The notes under the pieces are model-generated. The model was not told the origin of the DNA. It did no database searches and saw nothing but the letters and a program-made list of their open reading frames with translations. Positions 1 to 14,532 of a stretch of 64,000 nucleotides of DNA are shown here, one piece after another. How positions within the stretch are numbered: position 1 is the first letter of the stretch; every line of letters starts with the position of its first letter. The stretch is from Atrichornis clamosus (lineage: Eukaryota; Chordata; Aves; Passeriformes; Menuridae): NCBI GenBank assembly GCA_013400975.1, contig WBMZ01008656.1, positions 1 through 64,000 of the forward strand, written 5' to 3'. Both the position numbers and the translations under genes were made by a program.

Positions 1-3000
1 TCTAGCAAAACCACGACACAGGCAGAACATGTAGATGGACATATCTGATTTATTTTCAAGAAAATTATCACCCTCATTCCTTTCTGTTCACCATAATATT
101 GGCAAAGCTAACTTTTGTTCCTTGCCTTGACTTCACTTCCCTCAGGGCAAAAGGAAATCAAAGTTCAATCGAGCAAGAGACAGCAAGCAGAAGGAAGAGG
201 TACAGATCAGTAAAGGTGGTCTTGAGTTACCCGAATACACAGGTCAGAATTTACGGGAGGGCATGGAAAGTCTGTGTTTTCATGCAAAACAAGGAAAATC
301 ATCAGCACATTCCTTCCTCTAGTTTATCAAAACTGACCTGCTACTACAACATTAAAAGAAGTTCTGTGTGTCCCATGTGTGTTAGGACTGTTTTCTAAAA
401 GCATCTAGTGAGCCACCAGACACAGTGGTGTTGGTGTCAGGACAAGTCTAAGTGGGGAAAATGCAGTCAGTCAAAACAAGTACACTGAAACTGTGATTTT
501 TAAAGCACATTAAACCCCTGACCAAAAGGTACGATTCAGAAACAGAGCAGCATTTCTTCCTTATTTTTTAATCACAGACCACTAAATGAGCAGCTTCTAA
601 TCTGTTTTAGCCAGCAGGGAAATCATTCTCTGAAGGCTTAGCAACATTTTCCAGTCTTCCCAGTACCTTGCCAGTTTCAGCAAGGCCATGAAAGGAAAGA
701 GCCATCCAGCCATCATCCCACTAGAAGCAGAGAGTTGCTTTTAATTACGGAAAAAACAAGTTCCAGCATCTAGCCAGCTGCCAGTTAAAAATTCTATTTC
801 CAGAGCCTTGCAGAGATGGTGGAGATGACTTAATAATGTCTAGGAGGAGTCACTGAACTGGTGGTTTCACTGGTGTACAACCTTCCCCCCAGCTGTCATA
901 CCAGTACACTGCCCCAAACCAAAGTAGGCACTGAATTAAAAAAGAATCCTCTGGATCCATGACATTCCCTTTTCCAAACCTAAACCAGAGTCATGCAGGA
1001 TTCCAGCCCAGTTTCTAAAATGATGAATTACATTCTTCAGAGCTTTGCTATATAATTATGAACACCTTTAAAGGAACCAGATATCCTCGTAGGTTTGGAT
1101 TAAACTACTTGCAGAATGTTTACACAGAGTACAGTTACCTCCTCCTATTGTTAAATCCCAATAAAGTAGATATTGCTAACATAAAAATCAGAAAAACCTA
1201 TTCTTTTCCAAGGAATATTTATGTGTGGATCTTCAAGAGTTCTGAAAATCCAAGAGAAATACAGACATTTAAAAGAGTAGAACTAAGAAGTGAAAACAGC
1301 ATTGCCAAAAGTATCCCTATTTTGTTGGCACAGTCCATGCAAATGAGAACACTGCATCCTTGTTTCTTCGAGGCAAAAAACCCCTTCATGCTAGATGAAA
1401 GGAGTTTATAAATTATAGCTATAAGTTTTTAACAAGAGTTCACAAGGTTTCCTTCCTTAGGTACTGTTTAGATAAGGTGCTTCAAAACAGAAATTCACCC
1501 TTTCTCAGGTTCAAACAAGATCGTAGCTTCCTGTCATTCCAAAATTCTCTGTACCTCTGTCAAACCACCACTTATTGCTCTCAGCAGTGAACCTTCACCA
1601 CCAACCAACCCAGAGCAGTCTAACATGCAGGGTAGGATCTTTGGGACACCTCACACATTCAAGCCACAGCAATTCCTTGGATGTGAAGGAAGGTAGAGTT
1701 AAACATGAAGAAAATAAAGGGGAAGAATATCCATACAAGGCCATCTGGATAATAAATGGTGGTCTCCCTAACATTTTGTTGCTGTACCCACACACTTGAA
1801 AACAAAAACTCTTTGCCAGAAATTAATTGCCCCACAGTATGACTAGTTTACCCAAATCACCCTAATAGAGAGCCAGGAAAGAAATCTGTGGCAGTGTCAT
1901 CCAGGTCTCACATCCTGCCATGATGAGAAGAGCTGCAGAAGACTGAATATCCATCCACCTTTCCCTCACTCCCTATTTCAAAATCATAATTTTGCCTCAC
2001 CCGTCAGGGGAGAGAATGGTGGAGTGTCAAGGTCTGCAGCCTTGGGGAGTGAGGGGTGGGGGATGAGGTTTTCTGGAAAGCTGCTCACATTTCATTCGAG
2101 TAATCCTGTCTGCTTCCAAGCAGATTTCAGAAAAATATCAGTGTTCTGCTGAATAGCTTTAATGGGATTACCTTTAAGGCTTCTCTAATAAGTGGTGTTA
2201 TTAAGTTGTCTGGCTCATATGGAGAATTATGCATAACCACTGGCACTCCCCCTTTTTCCTGGTTTTGTTACAAATTGGAATTAGTGTCTACTTGGTGTTG
2301 GGTTTCGTGTTTGAAAGAGGATTGGGTTAGGGGAAAATCTTTCGGGTAAAGCCCTTTTTAAAATTTTGCCCATGTTTAAAAAATCACTTTCTTTCAGCCT
2401 ATGAAACGTGTCCTAATAGGGATTAGAGATGCTGTTCAGTACAAATCTGCCAGGAAGTCCAAATCAAGATTTCACAGATCAAACAACGATAAAAATGATT
2501 TCAAGAGCCTAAGATTTTGCAGGAGAAAAATTGTCTCAGACTTCCAAAGTCAATCTGAAAGCCCAGTGGAAATTAAAAGGAGTGGGCAGAGTTTGAAATG
2601 ATGTAATTCTTTCAGCCTTTCAAGGTGAGTAATTTAAAAAAAATATTTATACTTAAATAACTTCTTTTTAAAAAGTGAATGCACTTAGAGAGCATTGACT
2701 AGAGTGTTTTGAACTTGATGGAAAGTCTCTCTAAAAGTGATTGAAAAAGACTGTTAGATTTAAGCCGTTCATGCTTCAATCCGTTAAATTATAAAAAAAG
2801 TGGTATCCTTAGACCAAGATACATTAAGCATACATGAATGAAGGATCGTTAAAACACAAGATTGATTCACCCTCATGAAGACAATCCATGCAAGTGACAT
2901 AAAACCCCAGAACTACTGTATCCAGATAATTTATTGAAGGAAATCTCCCAGAGAATTTTGTTGAAAGGGCCTGTGCTCCTGTGGGACATTCTGCAGCAGT

Positions 3001-3300
3001 AAAGGTGATCATCAGGAAGGTTACAGCTCTGGTTGTGGTGTTGACACCTTAAACCTCAGTCTCATTTTCCTGTGAGAGAAGGGAAATGGGCCCTGATTTC
3101 AGCATGGTGACTGCCAACAAGTCCCAGTGCAGGGAAATTTGTTTTCCCTCTTTTATGGCTTGATCCTCCTCCACCCTCTGTTGGCAGCAGAACTCCTGTT
3201 GACCCTAAAAGGTGTCTAATCTGGATAGTTTCCTGTGGCATTGCTGAGGGAGTTGGAGCTTTTGATTGCCTCAGAAGCTTGTTTTAAATTCAGTTTGAAT

Positions 3301-3341
3301 CACTACATATATATAGATATATAGATGCATATATAGTTAGC
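3301..3341. repeat. Short AT-rich simple repeat
   Basis: catatatatagatatatagatgcatatatag, an interrupted TA/GATA-like tract. Confidence 0.7.
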
Positions 3342-6300
3342 TTTTTACTGCCTTAGAAAAACAGAGAATGCTGATCTTTCTTTGGAGTTTTCATCTTGAT
3401 ATGTGGGACATCAGATGAAGCTGGAACTTCAAGTGGGAGAATGCTAATGCAGCATCAGGAACCTGCGTGGGCTTTGTTTTTCACATGGGAAATAGTAGAG
3501 ATGAGCTTTAGAACTGCAATAAAAGTGATTGAGCAATTGCCAAGATTTGTAGTCATGATCTCAGGATTTCACTCACTTGAGCAAATACCCTTGGAACTCC
3601 CATTATGGTTTGTGAATCAGCTGCTGCCTTACTTTGTTAGAGATATCACCACTACAAATAAAAGTGTTCAGTCCCTGGGGAGATCAGAAGGTTCTGGTCT
3701 CTATTCTCAGGGGCTTTTGTTTTCTGGGGCGCGCACGGGATTCCGGCTCCATTTCTCGGAAATGGAAAAAAGCGCCTTGGGATTTGCTAGACTGACCAGC
3801 CTCCTGTTTTCTCAATATACACCTGACCTTTCTTAACTACCTGGGAGGAGGAGGAGGAGTTCAAAACACATTAAACCACACTCTGGCAGCCCTATAGCAC
3901 TGCTCGGCATTTTCAGCTGTGAGGAATTTCTTTGCTGGAAGTGGGACTCCTCCTGCAGAAAGGAGTTTTCAGGATGTGTAATGCCATAAAAATCCCATCC
4001 TTCCTATATCCACTGTCATATGAAACATCCTGTACATTATTAGCTTAAAGATGCCAATAATAAAGGAGAACATGTTCTGAAGCCCTGTGATTCTGAGGCT
4101 TCAGGACACATTTGAGCTAATTCACCTCTTTACACAGCATAAGGTGAAATCATTCTTTTTCCTGTTGCACTGGAAAATCTATTCATGCCCGGGTTTTCTG
4201 TGTTTTTCTAGCGACTCCCAATAGACATTACCAAACCAGCATCACTGCTGAATTTCCAGGCAAAGATATGAGGCCCCGAGGTAAAATGGAAGGGCTCAAG
4301 AGGAGTGGGTTTTTTTGGGGATGACTCCTTTCAAAACAGTGCTATTGCTGTATTTGAAAGATCGGAATACTGTTATCCATGATTCATTTTTCACCGACTT
4401 CCAAATATGTATATTTAAACAAACAAATGGTAGAAAAACATGAAAAATAGAAACATAATGAGTAAAATCTAAAGGGCACTAAATCCCTTCTTCAACAATT
4501 TTAGGCTCACAATTTAAACAAATTTTCATCAGATGATCCGTGTTTCTAAGTGGAAGGTACAAGCACTCAATCACTACTGAAAGCAGTTTAACTTTTTCAC
4601 TCACTGATCTGAGTATATTTACAGACACAAAGTTTTATATGTCTCTGATATTTAAAAAGAACCTTAGTTCCACATACTGCCGTAAGCAGAACATTCCAGT
4701 TCACTTTTTTGGGTGTGATAGGAGTATTGTGGCAAGAAGAAGATTTCATGTACTTTCAGGGAGAACCTTTTTATTTTTGGCAATACTTTCTCCCAAGGGG
4801 AAGAGGCTGGTTATGATCAAGACAAGCTGGAGACAACCGCTGGCTGTGACAAATGATGGTTAGCAGGACCATTCCAATATATGATCAAGTTTAGGATGCT
4901 CTGATGACCTTTCTCATTCTTTTTTTTTTTTCTGTGAGAAGGGTGGAAAGTCACAAGTATGAGTAATAGAAGTCTAAGTCTAGTCCTTTTTTAGACATGC
5001 TAAAAACTTCCCTCTCTGTTCCTCACAACCCGTTTACATTCCTAATCTTCATGTGGTGCCTATTAACTGAGCATAAATATGGAATGTTAAGCCTCTGTGT
5101 ATCCCCAGCTATCTGCAGCCTTGAAGGATTCAGGAAAAATTAAACAAGAGAGTAGGCAGACTTCCAGAAATAACAGAGCTTTAACAAACACACGAAATAT
5201 TTATAGAACATGTAAAGAACAAAGGAAATGCAGCATTTGCTCCATGTCCATCAGTTTTTCATGAATACTATTCCCATTCCATGTCACTACTCGAGGAGAG
5301 GGACCACAGCTAGTACACCTAATAAACTCCCCTGGACTAACCTGATTTTGTCAAAACTATATGTTCCAGTGGCATCTCAATTTCAATCCATAATTCCTTT
5401 GTTACTTAAGTGATGCTTTTGAAAAAGGAATCTTATAGTAAACCTGTAGGCTGCAGAGAGGTGATGTTTACTGGTACACCTGCAAGACTTGCAGTGGGGA
5501 AATAACTGCATATCAAAATTTGTAGCCATATATTATTAATTTGAAAATGCAGAGTGTCTGCTGCTGTAATGTCAAATACTGTGGTAGTGTAACCTACAAG
5601 GGAAAAGAAAAATACACACACGACCAGTGTCTCATTCAGGGCCAAACAGCATTTCTGTAATTAATGGATGGTGAAATACTGTGGAGGACATTCTGATATT
5701 GGATCAGTAGATTGGTATCCCCTGCCCTGGTGTGTCTGGGGTTGCTCTGTCGATTTTAAAATGGGATATTGCAAAATAGCAGGCACTTTAGAGAAAGTTT
5801 AAGTGTAGGGTTGCAAGAAAAAAAAGGGTGGTTAGGAGTCAGGGACTTGACCTGATGGGCATCTCCATTGTCAAAAATTTAGCAGTCTTCAAAATTATTT
5901 TGGATTACTTTTCAAGAAAAAAATGTCCACTACCAAAGAAAAAGCCATGGCCTCTACAAATATTCACTTTCCTGATTAGACAAAAATATTCTTCTCTCCC
6001 AAATTAAAAAAAACCAGGACAATCAATAGTCATAGAAAGGGATTCTCAGACACAGTTTTTCAAGCAGAGACTCTTGCCTGAGGAGGCCGGAGCTAGGAGG
6101 CTTCTCCCAGTGCTCTGTGCTGAGCCATCTGCAAATCCAAATATAATTGTGGCTGTTCAAAGCTTAAGCCTCACACCAGAGGTTTCCTAAAATCCCTGAT
6201 CTCAAAAAAACAGCTGAAAAAGGAAAAAAGGTAGAAGACTGGAGCCAAAAGCTGACTTGCACCGAAAAGTTTGAGCTTCTTTTTAAGGTACTAAAAATGA

Positions 6301-6721
6301 ATATGGAAAAAATTACAACAAATAACTATTTGATTTTTTCATGCAAGTCAAAGGTTATATACACACACAGTTATGAATGTCTCTTGCCTGTGCTAATGGA
6401 AATCTTTAGAGAACTTTAATTTAGCTGCTGTTAACAATCCTGCTACAACAGAGTCAAGTGCAAAGTGCATTGTAAATAATAGAGCTGTTTATAACCTGAA
6501 GGGCAAATCAAATCCTGTTTTATTTCCTTACCATTGGTCATAAACCAATCATTGTGAGAACAGAGGCGGGATGTGCAAACACAGCAAATCTCTCACTTTT
6601 ATCACCGCGTCAGAACAAACCCGTCCTTTATTCCAGCTTCACTACCATGTTTGGAAGTGAGAGAAAATTTCATTTCCAGTGATGGAGAGGGACTCCTGAC
6701 AAACCAGAGCTCCCTGGGTGT

Positions 6722-6741
6722 AACAACAACAACAACAACAA
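6722..6741. repeat. (CAA)n microsatellite
   Basis: aacaacaacaacaacaacaa, about six and a half units. Confidence 0.92.
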
Positions 6742-8252
6742 GAAGTCTCTTTCAGATTTCACAGATGATTTGGTTTAGGATTTATTGGCACTGAACCCCC
6801 TGGGTGGTTCCTCATCACATAACCCTTGCTAATTGGAAAGGCACCACAGCAGCATCGCAGCTGGTGGCACTAGAGCTCGGCTGGCACTTGAGAGCAGGAG
6901 AGCCCAAGGGAGAGAAATCAACGCTTCCTTGACAAGGAGCTTGCTAAAAATAAGTGGCTGTACACATTCACAGAGATCCGGGCCTAGTTGTGAATGATTC
7001 ATGCCCGTGGAAAGGGGCCAGGTTTGCTGGATGGATGCATTAGGTCGTTGCAATTAGCTCCTGAGCTGCACTCCTGGTGCTGAATGGTGAAAATGTGTTC
7101 TGGAAAACGGAGATACGGCTGGAAATGCTATGATACCATTTTAACTCTGAGGGACCATGGAATGTTTAGGATGTTTGATAATATAATCTGATCTTCTGTG
7201 GGATTTATAGACAGACTTAACACAAATCTGTAAAACAGGACTGAAGTGTAAAATAGAACAGAAGATGACCCTTCTTTACTGAATATGTGTTTAAGTTGTA
7301 TCCTGCAAACAAATTTCAGACAAAACATGGAAATCTTGTTAAAAAACTAGTGAAAATCTTGGGCCAAACAAGGACTGTAAATGCTCTGTACATCTAAAAT
7401 AAATCCATTAACTTCCATCTGGCTCTCTGGTTGTTAAGAGTTCGTAAAATACTTCACTGATTTGCCAATTTATCAGTCCTTGTTTTGATAGGCAAACTTG
7501 TGACTTTTATTCTAGCTCAAGCAACTGATTTTTTTCTTACTGAAGGTGTTGCTGGACTACCTGATCTGTGATTACATCTGTAATTGATGCCTTTTAGCCA
7601 TGTGAAGGACAGAGAAACATTTAAAAACTAAATGTTTAGTTAAAGATGACGGAGTTAATTTGAAATCCCTGTCATTCTCTAGGTGAACTTTCAGCAGTAC
7701 TTCTAAGGGAGGATAATTTTGTTATCCATTTGTTATGATCTGCCTTTGCAGGAATACTTAAGCCTAAATGGACTGGATTAAGAACAGATTTCCAGCTTTT
7801 CAAAATATTTCAACAATTTGCTGTACAGAGAAGCAAAGCTGGAAAGGAAATAATCTGTAGGAGATAAAATATATTTTTCAGCTCTTGTTTTCCATACTGC
7901 CTGTGATTAAACTATATCTAGTTGAAAATAGGGCCTTTTGTATCCTGTTCTCATGTGATGCCCCCGCACGCTTGGCTGTGAGGGTTATTTAATCACTGAT
8001 GGCACTGAAAAATAGAAAATGTAGCAAGAAAGAAAAATGACCTGTGAAAAGAAGATGGAATTATCTGCAGAAGTATGTGCTTCAAAGTTTACCTCAGCAG
8101 AAAAGGCCCTTAGTAATTTGTTATTAATAGGGCTTTAGCATGTAGTTCGTGCTTTTACAGTGACAGAAGGTATCCTACCCTTTCTTGGAAACATATGTTT
8201 CTTTTCTAAGACTTCCAAACTGCCTGGACAATAGCACGTGTCAGGGTGGAAA

Positions 8253-8300
8253 TTCACAGAATCACAGAATGGTTTGGGTTGGAAGGGACCTTCAAGGGAG
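8253..8300 (-). mobile_element. CR1 LINE 3' end, very short fragment
   Basis: Plus-strand sequence cacagaatcacagaatgg followed by tttgggttggaagggacc is the reverse complement of the avian CR1 3' end with its ATTCTGTG tail repeats. Similarity stops after about 48 bases, so the copy is extremely 5'-truncated. Confidence 0.85.
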
Positions 8301-9116
8301 CCAACAAAGTGCTGTTGTTGCACTGTGTCATTCCTAAATCCCCTATACAACCTTGTTCTCCAGGAGGACTAACTATCAATATGACAGACTTAAAAGCCTA
8401 TTGGCAATTAGCACATAATTTGAGTGCATATATTGGCACCTTTGAAGCGATTAAAAAAACCCCAAAGAAACCAAAGCGCAACAAATTCTAGATGAGAATT
8501 ACATTTAGTATATCCAATACGTGATGCACTTCTTTCTGTGTTATGATCTACAGATGTCTGCTTATAATGCAGGTTAGATACAAATTAGGAACATGGTAAC
8601 TGTTTACTCCTTGTGTTCAAGCTGTTTGCAATTTGTAAATAATGTACAGTACAAGTATGCTGGGTAAAATCCTGACCCCTGTAAGTGTGGCTGCTGAACC
8701 TCCATAGAGGCCCATCACCCAGGTTCTGTTAATTCATGAAAACAGCCTGAAACGAGTTTGAATAAAACCCTGCGCTCTGCAGAGACATGTACATCACCTC
8801 TGCCGATGTGAGAAGAATGACAGGATTAGTAATAGCAAACCCAAACAACATGCATCAGTGTTTGACAGCTACTCCGTTAACTCAGGTCACACACGCCGCA
8901 CGGGTTCAGGCAGTAATTCACGGGAATATTGCATGAAAGCCACGGCTCCTCTCTGTCGAGAGCCATTAGAGGCAGAGTCTCTCAGACACAGAGACAGAGC
9001 CCACGGCACAGCAGCAGCCGGTGCCCTGCTCTCGCTGCCGTGCTCAGACGCTGCTCTGCGTCCTCCTCCCTGGCAGAGGCAGCAGCAGCTTGCTCCCTGG
9101 TGTGGGAAACTGGGGA

Positions 9117-9392
9117 CAGCATCACGGAATGCTTTAGGACCTTATAGATCATCTCTTTCCAAACCCCCTGCCAGGGACAAGGACACCTTCCACCAGTCCA
9201 GGTTGCACCAAACCCCTTTGCTCCAATCCCCTTGAACACTTCAAGGGATGGGGCATCCACATCTTGCCAGCACCTTATCACCCTCACAGTAAAGAATTTC
9301 TTCCTAGCATCTAATCTAAACCTGCTTTCTTTCAATTTAAAGCTATTCCCCTTGTTCTATCACTGGGATGCTCCCTGCCCTTTTAAAACATG
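9117..9392 (-). mobile_element. CR1 LINE 3' fragment
   Basis: Diverged CR1 3' region in reverse orientation. Recognisable blocks include ccccctgccagggacaagg, caagggatggggcatccac, ctcacagtaaagaatttctt and ccccttgttctatcac. It starts at the tail-like atcacggaatg near 9121 and fades after about 9390. It creates the open frames seen across 8980-9335, which are not genes. Confidence 0.9.
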
Positions 9393-12300
9393 CAGAGTTT
9401 GATATTATTAAGCAGCTACTCCAAGGCACTAAGGTACCAGCATCCAACGAGGATGTCTTAAAGCAGAGTGATTAGAAGGAATCATCACATCAAAGAGTTT
9501 GCAAAATGGCTAAGGTCTTGAGCTGAGCTGTGCTGCAGAAACTTAGAAATAGGGCTATAATAATGTTTTATACTGTACTTATTTTTATGATCCCTGCATA
9601 ACATATTGGAAGCAGCTGTGACATTTTTGAACACGGGGAAAATGTGATGGACCTATTTATTAAAGGGGGTTAAGAGCCCCAGGTGGTCTGGAGATTTAAA
9701 GACCAGGAAATACCAGAGACAAATGAGAAAACAGGGTGATCTAAGCCATACCAGTTGAAATAGATTTTGATGATAAAGCACAGTTATATATCTTACAATC
9801 TGAGATGGATATGTCATGGCAGGGACAGCATTACTGAACGATTTTAAGGACAATAATTACATATCCCTCTTTCCAGAGATTATATGTCCTCACCACATAG
9901 ATTCACCCAGTCCTATACACTGCTGAAAAACCTGCAATTTTTGAAAAACACAGAAATACCCGGGATTTTTATATGCCGCAGTTGTAAAATCATAATTCAT
10001 TGACTTCATTTAAGAGTGTTTCCTTGCCTGAAATTGAACCCTGCCGAGTCTCAGCACATTAAGATCAACACAAAAACATGGAGCCAGGTTCTGCCCTCAC
10101 ATAGCACATGGATGTTGATGCTTAATACAGAAAATTAGTCATTCCTCTTTCTATCAATGATGTTCTAAGGGAAACACACATAAAAGAGAGAGGCTTTGAT
10201 AATGTGTTTTAGTCCATCATACATCTGTAGCTCATCTTGTTCTGGAAGCCTATGAGTTTTGCCACATTACTGGACTTTTTCCTGCCTGATAATTCCACCA
10301 TTTAAACTTATTACTCAGAGAACAGTTTAGCAAGGCAACTGTGAATGCCTGCAGAGAACTTACAGGTAATCTCCACATATTTGGGTTGAAACAAAGCTGG
10401 GTGAAAACTGCTGCAAACCCTGCACATGTCAACTGTTTTCAGAGCTCGCTTTGCAGTGCCGCGGCATCGTGCTGAATTTTAAGCTGTTTAGTCTCCGTTG
10501 AACTCACTCAAGTGCTGCAGGGCTGTACCAAGAGAGGGACAAGTGCGTGGCCAAACTGCAGGCAGTGGGAAAGCTGCCGCTCTCTTCAGTGGGGCCATGA
10601 TTCCGCCGCAAATATCTTCCCTGCCTACGCATGCATAATGACTGCCACGTTCCCAGGCTACAGCCTGCCTCGAGGGCAGAGCTGTTTGTTTGTTTGTTTG
10701 CAAACAGACTCAGAGCAGCATCACCTACACAAGTTTTCATTAAGTGGATCAGCAGCAGGCCATTATCACTCCCACGTGCACCGGGTGGGTATCAGTGGAA
10801 GGTGACCTACTCGGAATGTCCAGCTGGTTACTCGTGTTTGTGCTCTCTGGAAACAGCAATTCGTGGGTTAGGACTGATAAATAAAGCCTTGTTACAGTGG
10901 AGTGAGTCTCCTCAAAGTGCAGAATATGCATTTGGCCGGGAAAAACCGGGACTGCTATGTCCTAGCCAGGATGAGAAGTGGAGACCCTGAAATTGCTCCG
11001 TGTCGGACAATCAAAACCTTGTGAAATCCTGGGGAAAAAAATTCCCTATTTTGCAAATGAGGGTGACTACAGCCCAACAGTGGTGAGGGAACAACTATTA
11101 GAACCATGTCCTTTCGTTAGTCAGATAACTTCTCTTTTCCTGAACATAAAGGCACAGGTTCCTCCCATTTTTAACAATTCAGGACTACAGAGTTAAAAAC
11201 AGTAACACTACAATCTCTGGCAAGAAAAGAAACAAGGGAAATGTCCTAATTGCTCCATGGGCTTGTGCAGTCTAAACCTGCACCCTACCTGGTGAAGGAA
11301 AAGGAAAGACCAGAGCTACAAGAAAAATAATTCACAGATCCAAAATTCTGCCACCAAAGCCTGGGGTAGGTAAGGCCAATCGTGCTGACTAGGTTGAATG
11401 TTAAGCTACATTTAAATGTTTCCCAGGAGACTAGAATGACATGTGGAAGGCTCAGTAATATTATTTATTATTTAACAATATGTTTTCATGCTGGACATCT
11501 TTCCTGTGGGATATGTACTCCTGGCTGGCTATAGAGATTGCAGCTGGATGCTGCCACTTCAAAATATCCACGTGATTTGAGCCAGTAAAAATGCAATCAT
11601 CTGAAGAGTCTCTTGTATGATATTAGGAATGTAAGTCATGACTTAGGTTTCCAGGCCAACACAACCAAAAATACCATGTATCAGTTGCAGAGGAAAATGA
11701 TAAACATTCCTATTTGCTTAAATTTATTTGCCTTTAAGGGCTAGGAATATAACCCGGATTAAAACAAAAACTAAGTGAAGGCTACAGGATGGTTTCTTCA
11801 AAATATGAAGCAGTATTTTCTGTGAGTTCTTCTGTATTTCAGGAGAGCTATGAGAAGTCAGGGCCCTTTGCCCACTCATAACTATTTGCCATCAGCTGTT
11901 AACCAATTCATCTGCAGTTTCCAAAGAAACTGCAGCTAAATATGGATCAAAAGTTTTCATCTGCTTTGAAATACCCGTCCTGAGTGCTTGGTCTCTTACT
12001 GAATCTAAAAATGCCTGTTTATGCCTTCTGGTTTACAGCTGAAAGTAAACAACTGCTTTGTATATCTCTAGAAAGTGACAAGTTTATAGAGCAAAAATCT
12101 TACACTCCCTTACATCTATGAGCATCTGCTTCCTCAAAACCTGGTGGTAGACTGAAGGAAAATAATGGCTTTTCCTTTGACCTCAAAGGTCTTGGATCAC
12201 GTCACGTTTTTGGCCTCAGATCCATTTGACTGTAAATGCCTGCACACCTCAACAACTCACAAGGCAGAAAATACATTTAAGGTAAACTCACACTCCGGGG

Positions 12301-14195
12301 CCAGACAACCTAAAAATACTCAGACTTTTATTTTCCTACTGTCATTGGTAACTGCAGAAGATTCCTACAATAACAGGGTATTGTCCTCTCCTTATAAGCT
12401 GATAATTTGTGGTACAATTGCAATAGTCAGAAACGTGGTGTCTTTCTGCGCAGTTTAACACCTGACAAAACAGCTTCAAGAGCTGCTTTGGATCTAAATC
12501 CAATATAAACAACACAGGCTGCCACTTAATGCTTAGAAACATTTACACCACAAACATTAACAATGAAGTTCTTTCACTGGCCTTTGGACATCACTTAAAA
12601 AAACCAGGATCATTTTGATGTTCCTGAAAGTGACAGAAATAACATGCAATTTAAGACACCCATTCAAGATTGGTCTTTGTATTCAAAGATTTTTTTGAGG
12701 GGTCAGTTTTCATGATTAACATCTTCTTTTGGAATACTAGCTTTTGATCATCTTTCAGTAATACTTTTTCTTTTCATTACCTCTCCCATTTTCCTAGTCA
12801 CAAGTATCTGGAAATTTATTACAAGTAGGTGAAAAATGCAGAATCATTTGCATTGTAAACTTCATTTTTCTCCAGTTTTTCTGTTTATATATCACAAACT
12901 GATAGAGTCTGATTGCCAATTCTTACAAATATCTTCTAAATATTTTTCATACTTAACTATTGAACCAGAGTTCCTCCATGAATAGATCATTGCCTCTGCT
13001 CAAGCCTCTGAAATATAACTTGTACCAATGAGTACTAAGCGGGGCCCAAGATATAATTCTCTTTGCTGACTGATTAAATACCACTTCCAAATAATTTTCC
13101 TGGTACAATAAGTCATTATGAATCCAAACTGTGTTTCCCACAATTATTCTGTAATATTTGTTTTGAATTTCAGCCATTTCTCTCCTTAAATTGAGGTGCT
13201 GAGGAAAGGGATCCCCACAGGAGAGGGATTCAGGCATAGCCAGAGATGACTAATCTAAAAGCCAAGCACATTAAGTATTGCTCAGTTCTGATTCTGACAA
13301 ATTTTAAGCTATTTAGCCCTGGAACTTGTTCAACCTCTGAAATACCAACCCATTTAGAAGTTCACCACCTGTCAGGCTACCTCTGAACAGAGGCTGGTGT
13401 GGAAGCAGCACGGGTTAAAGGAGCTTAACCAACAGAAAAGCAAATAATAACCAGCAGATTTTATTTCTATAAACACAGATTAGTGCCAGCTGGTGACTTC
13501 ATGTCTATGGAAAAGTTTAAATATTCTTGTCTAAACTAAGCCTTGGAGATTTTATTCGAAGTGATGTTTTCTAAAACACTTAGTAGGGCAACCGGAGTTG
13601 TGCCATGGGTGGGATAAAAAACCCAGAGCAGAAGCAAGAGGAGAGTGCTGACCATCTTCAGAAGGACAAGGTGCGTCAGCAATAGCAAGTGAATGCCAAG
13701 ACGTGGCTCTCAGACACCACCAGTCCAGCTGCTACACTGGGGAAAGCAGTGAAATTTAAATGCCCAGTTTCCCCACCAGCTACATCCCTGTTTTCTGCAA
13801 GGATGAGGAAATCACGGTGGGCCACAGGCCTTAAGCAGATGGCAGATTCCCTGGAGAGGCAGAGTTCAGGCTGGGTTCTCTGAGCCTGAAGGGGACTGCG
13901 CTCTCCCAGCCATCCCTGTGGAGAGCCTGGCCTGCTGCCCAGGTGGAGGAGTGCTGGGGCCAGGTGTTTGGGGAGCTCCAGTTAAACTGCCTGAAATCCC
14001 CCACTTTGCGCTGCAATCCTGAGTCCAGGTGTCAGTTCAGAGCCTCTAATTTTTTCTCCATAGCTTATCTGTTCGACCAAGCCTGGCAGAGGTGCTCTCA
14101 GTGCTACGAAACTCCCACTGCAGATTCCATGGAAATTAGATGTCTGTTGGAGATGTGCCTGGCTCCCTGCCTGCCTACTTCTATGCTCTTGGAGA
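9393..14195. other. Intergenic, unique sequence, no exon seen
   Basis: A+T-rich sequence between two CR1 copies, with a (TGTT)n tract at 10681-10708. Open frames of 60-119 codons overlap one another on both strands around 10490-10990, where base composition is more balanced. None gives a recognisable protein. Confidence 0.6.
10681..10708. repeat. (TGTT)n microsatellite within a short inverted repeat
   Basis: Four or so copies of tgtt are flanked by ctgtttg on the left and caaacag on the right, so the tract can fold as a small hairpin. Confidence 0.8.
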
Positions 14196-14532
14196 TCTCA
14201 GAATCACAGGATCATAGAGAGGGGGAAGTTGGATGCAGCCACTGGAGGCCATCTAAACCAACCTACGTGCTCCATCAGGGTCCCCTAGAGCATGTCACTC
14301 AGCATTGTGTCCAGGTGCCTTTGGAATATCACCAGAGAAGGAGACTCCACACCCTCTCTGGGCAATCTGTTCCAGTGCTCAGTCACCTGCACAGTCAGGA
14401 AGTTCTTCCTCATATCCAGGTGGAACTTCCTGCACATCAGTTTCGGCCCACTGCCTCTCATCCTGCTGCTCGGCAGCACCAAGAAGAGCCTGGTCCATCC
14501 TCTTGACGCCCTCCCTTCAGATACTTGTGTAC
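14196..14532 (-). mobile_element. CR1 LINE 3' fragment of a different subfamily
   Basis: Begins with cagaatcacaggatcataga and continues with gagaaggagactccacaccc, tctgggcaatctgttccagt, aagttcttcctcatatccag and catcctcttgacgccctccc. The internal sequence resembles the CR1 lineage with the segment AGGGTC-CTAGAGCA, unlike the copies at 9117 and 55396. It overlaps the open frames of 81 to 187 codons in 13943-14769, which I reject as genes. Confidence 0.9.

Larger units (their letters stand above)
1..8252. other. Intergenic, unique sequence, no exon seen
   Basis: A+T-rich unique DNA. Contents I can name are the simple repeats at 3301-3341 and 6722-6741 and a poly(T) run at 4919-4931. The longest open frame (146 codons at 3396-3836, plus strand) has no recognised domain. 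The stretch 2080-2260 looks unusual enough to be a candidate conserved element, but that is inference. Confidence 0.6.
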
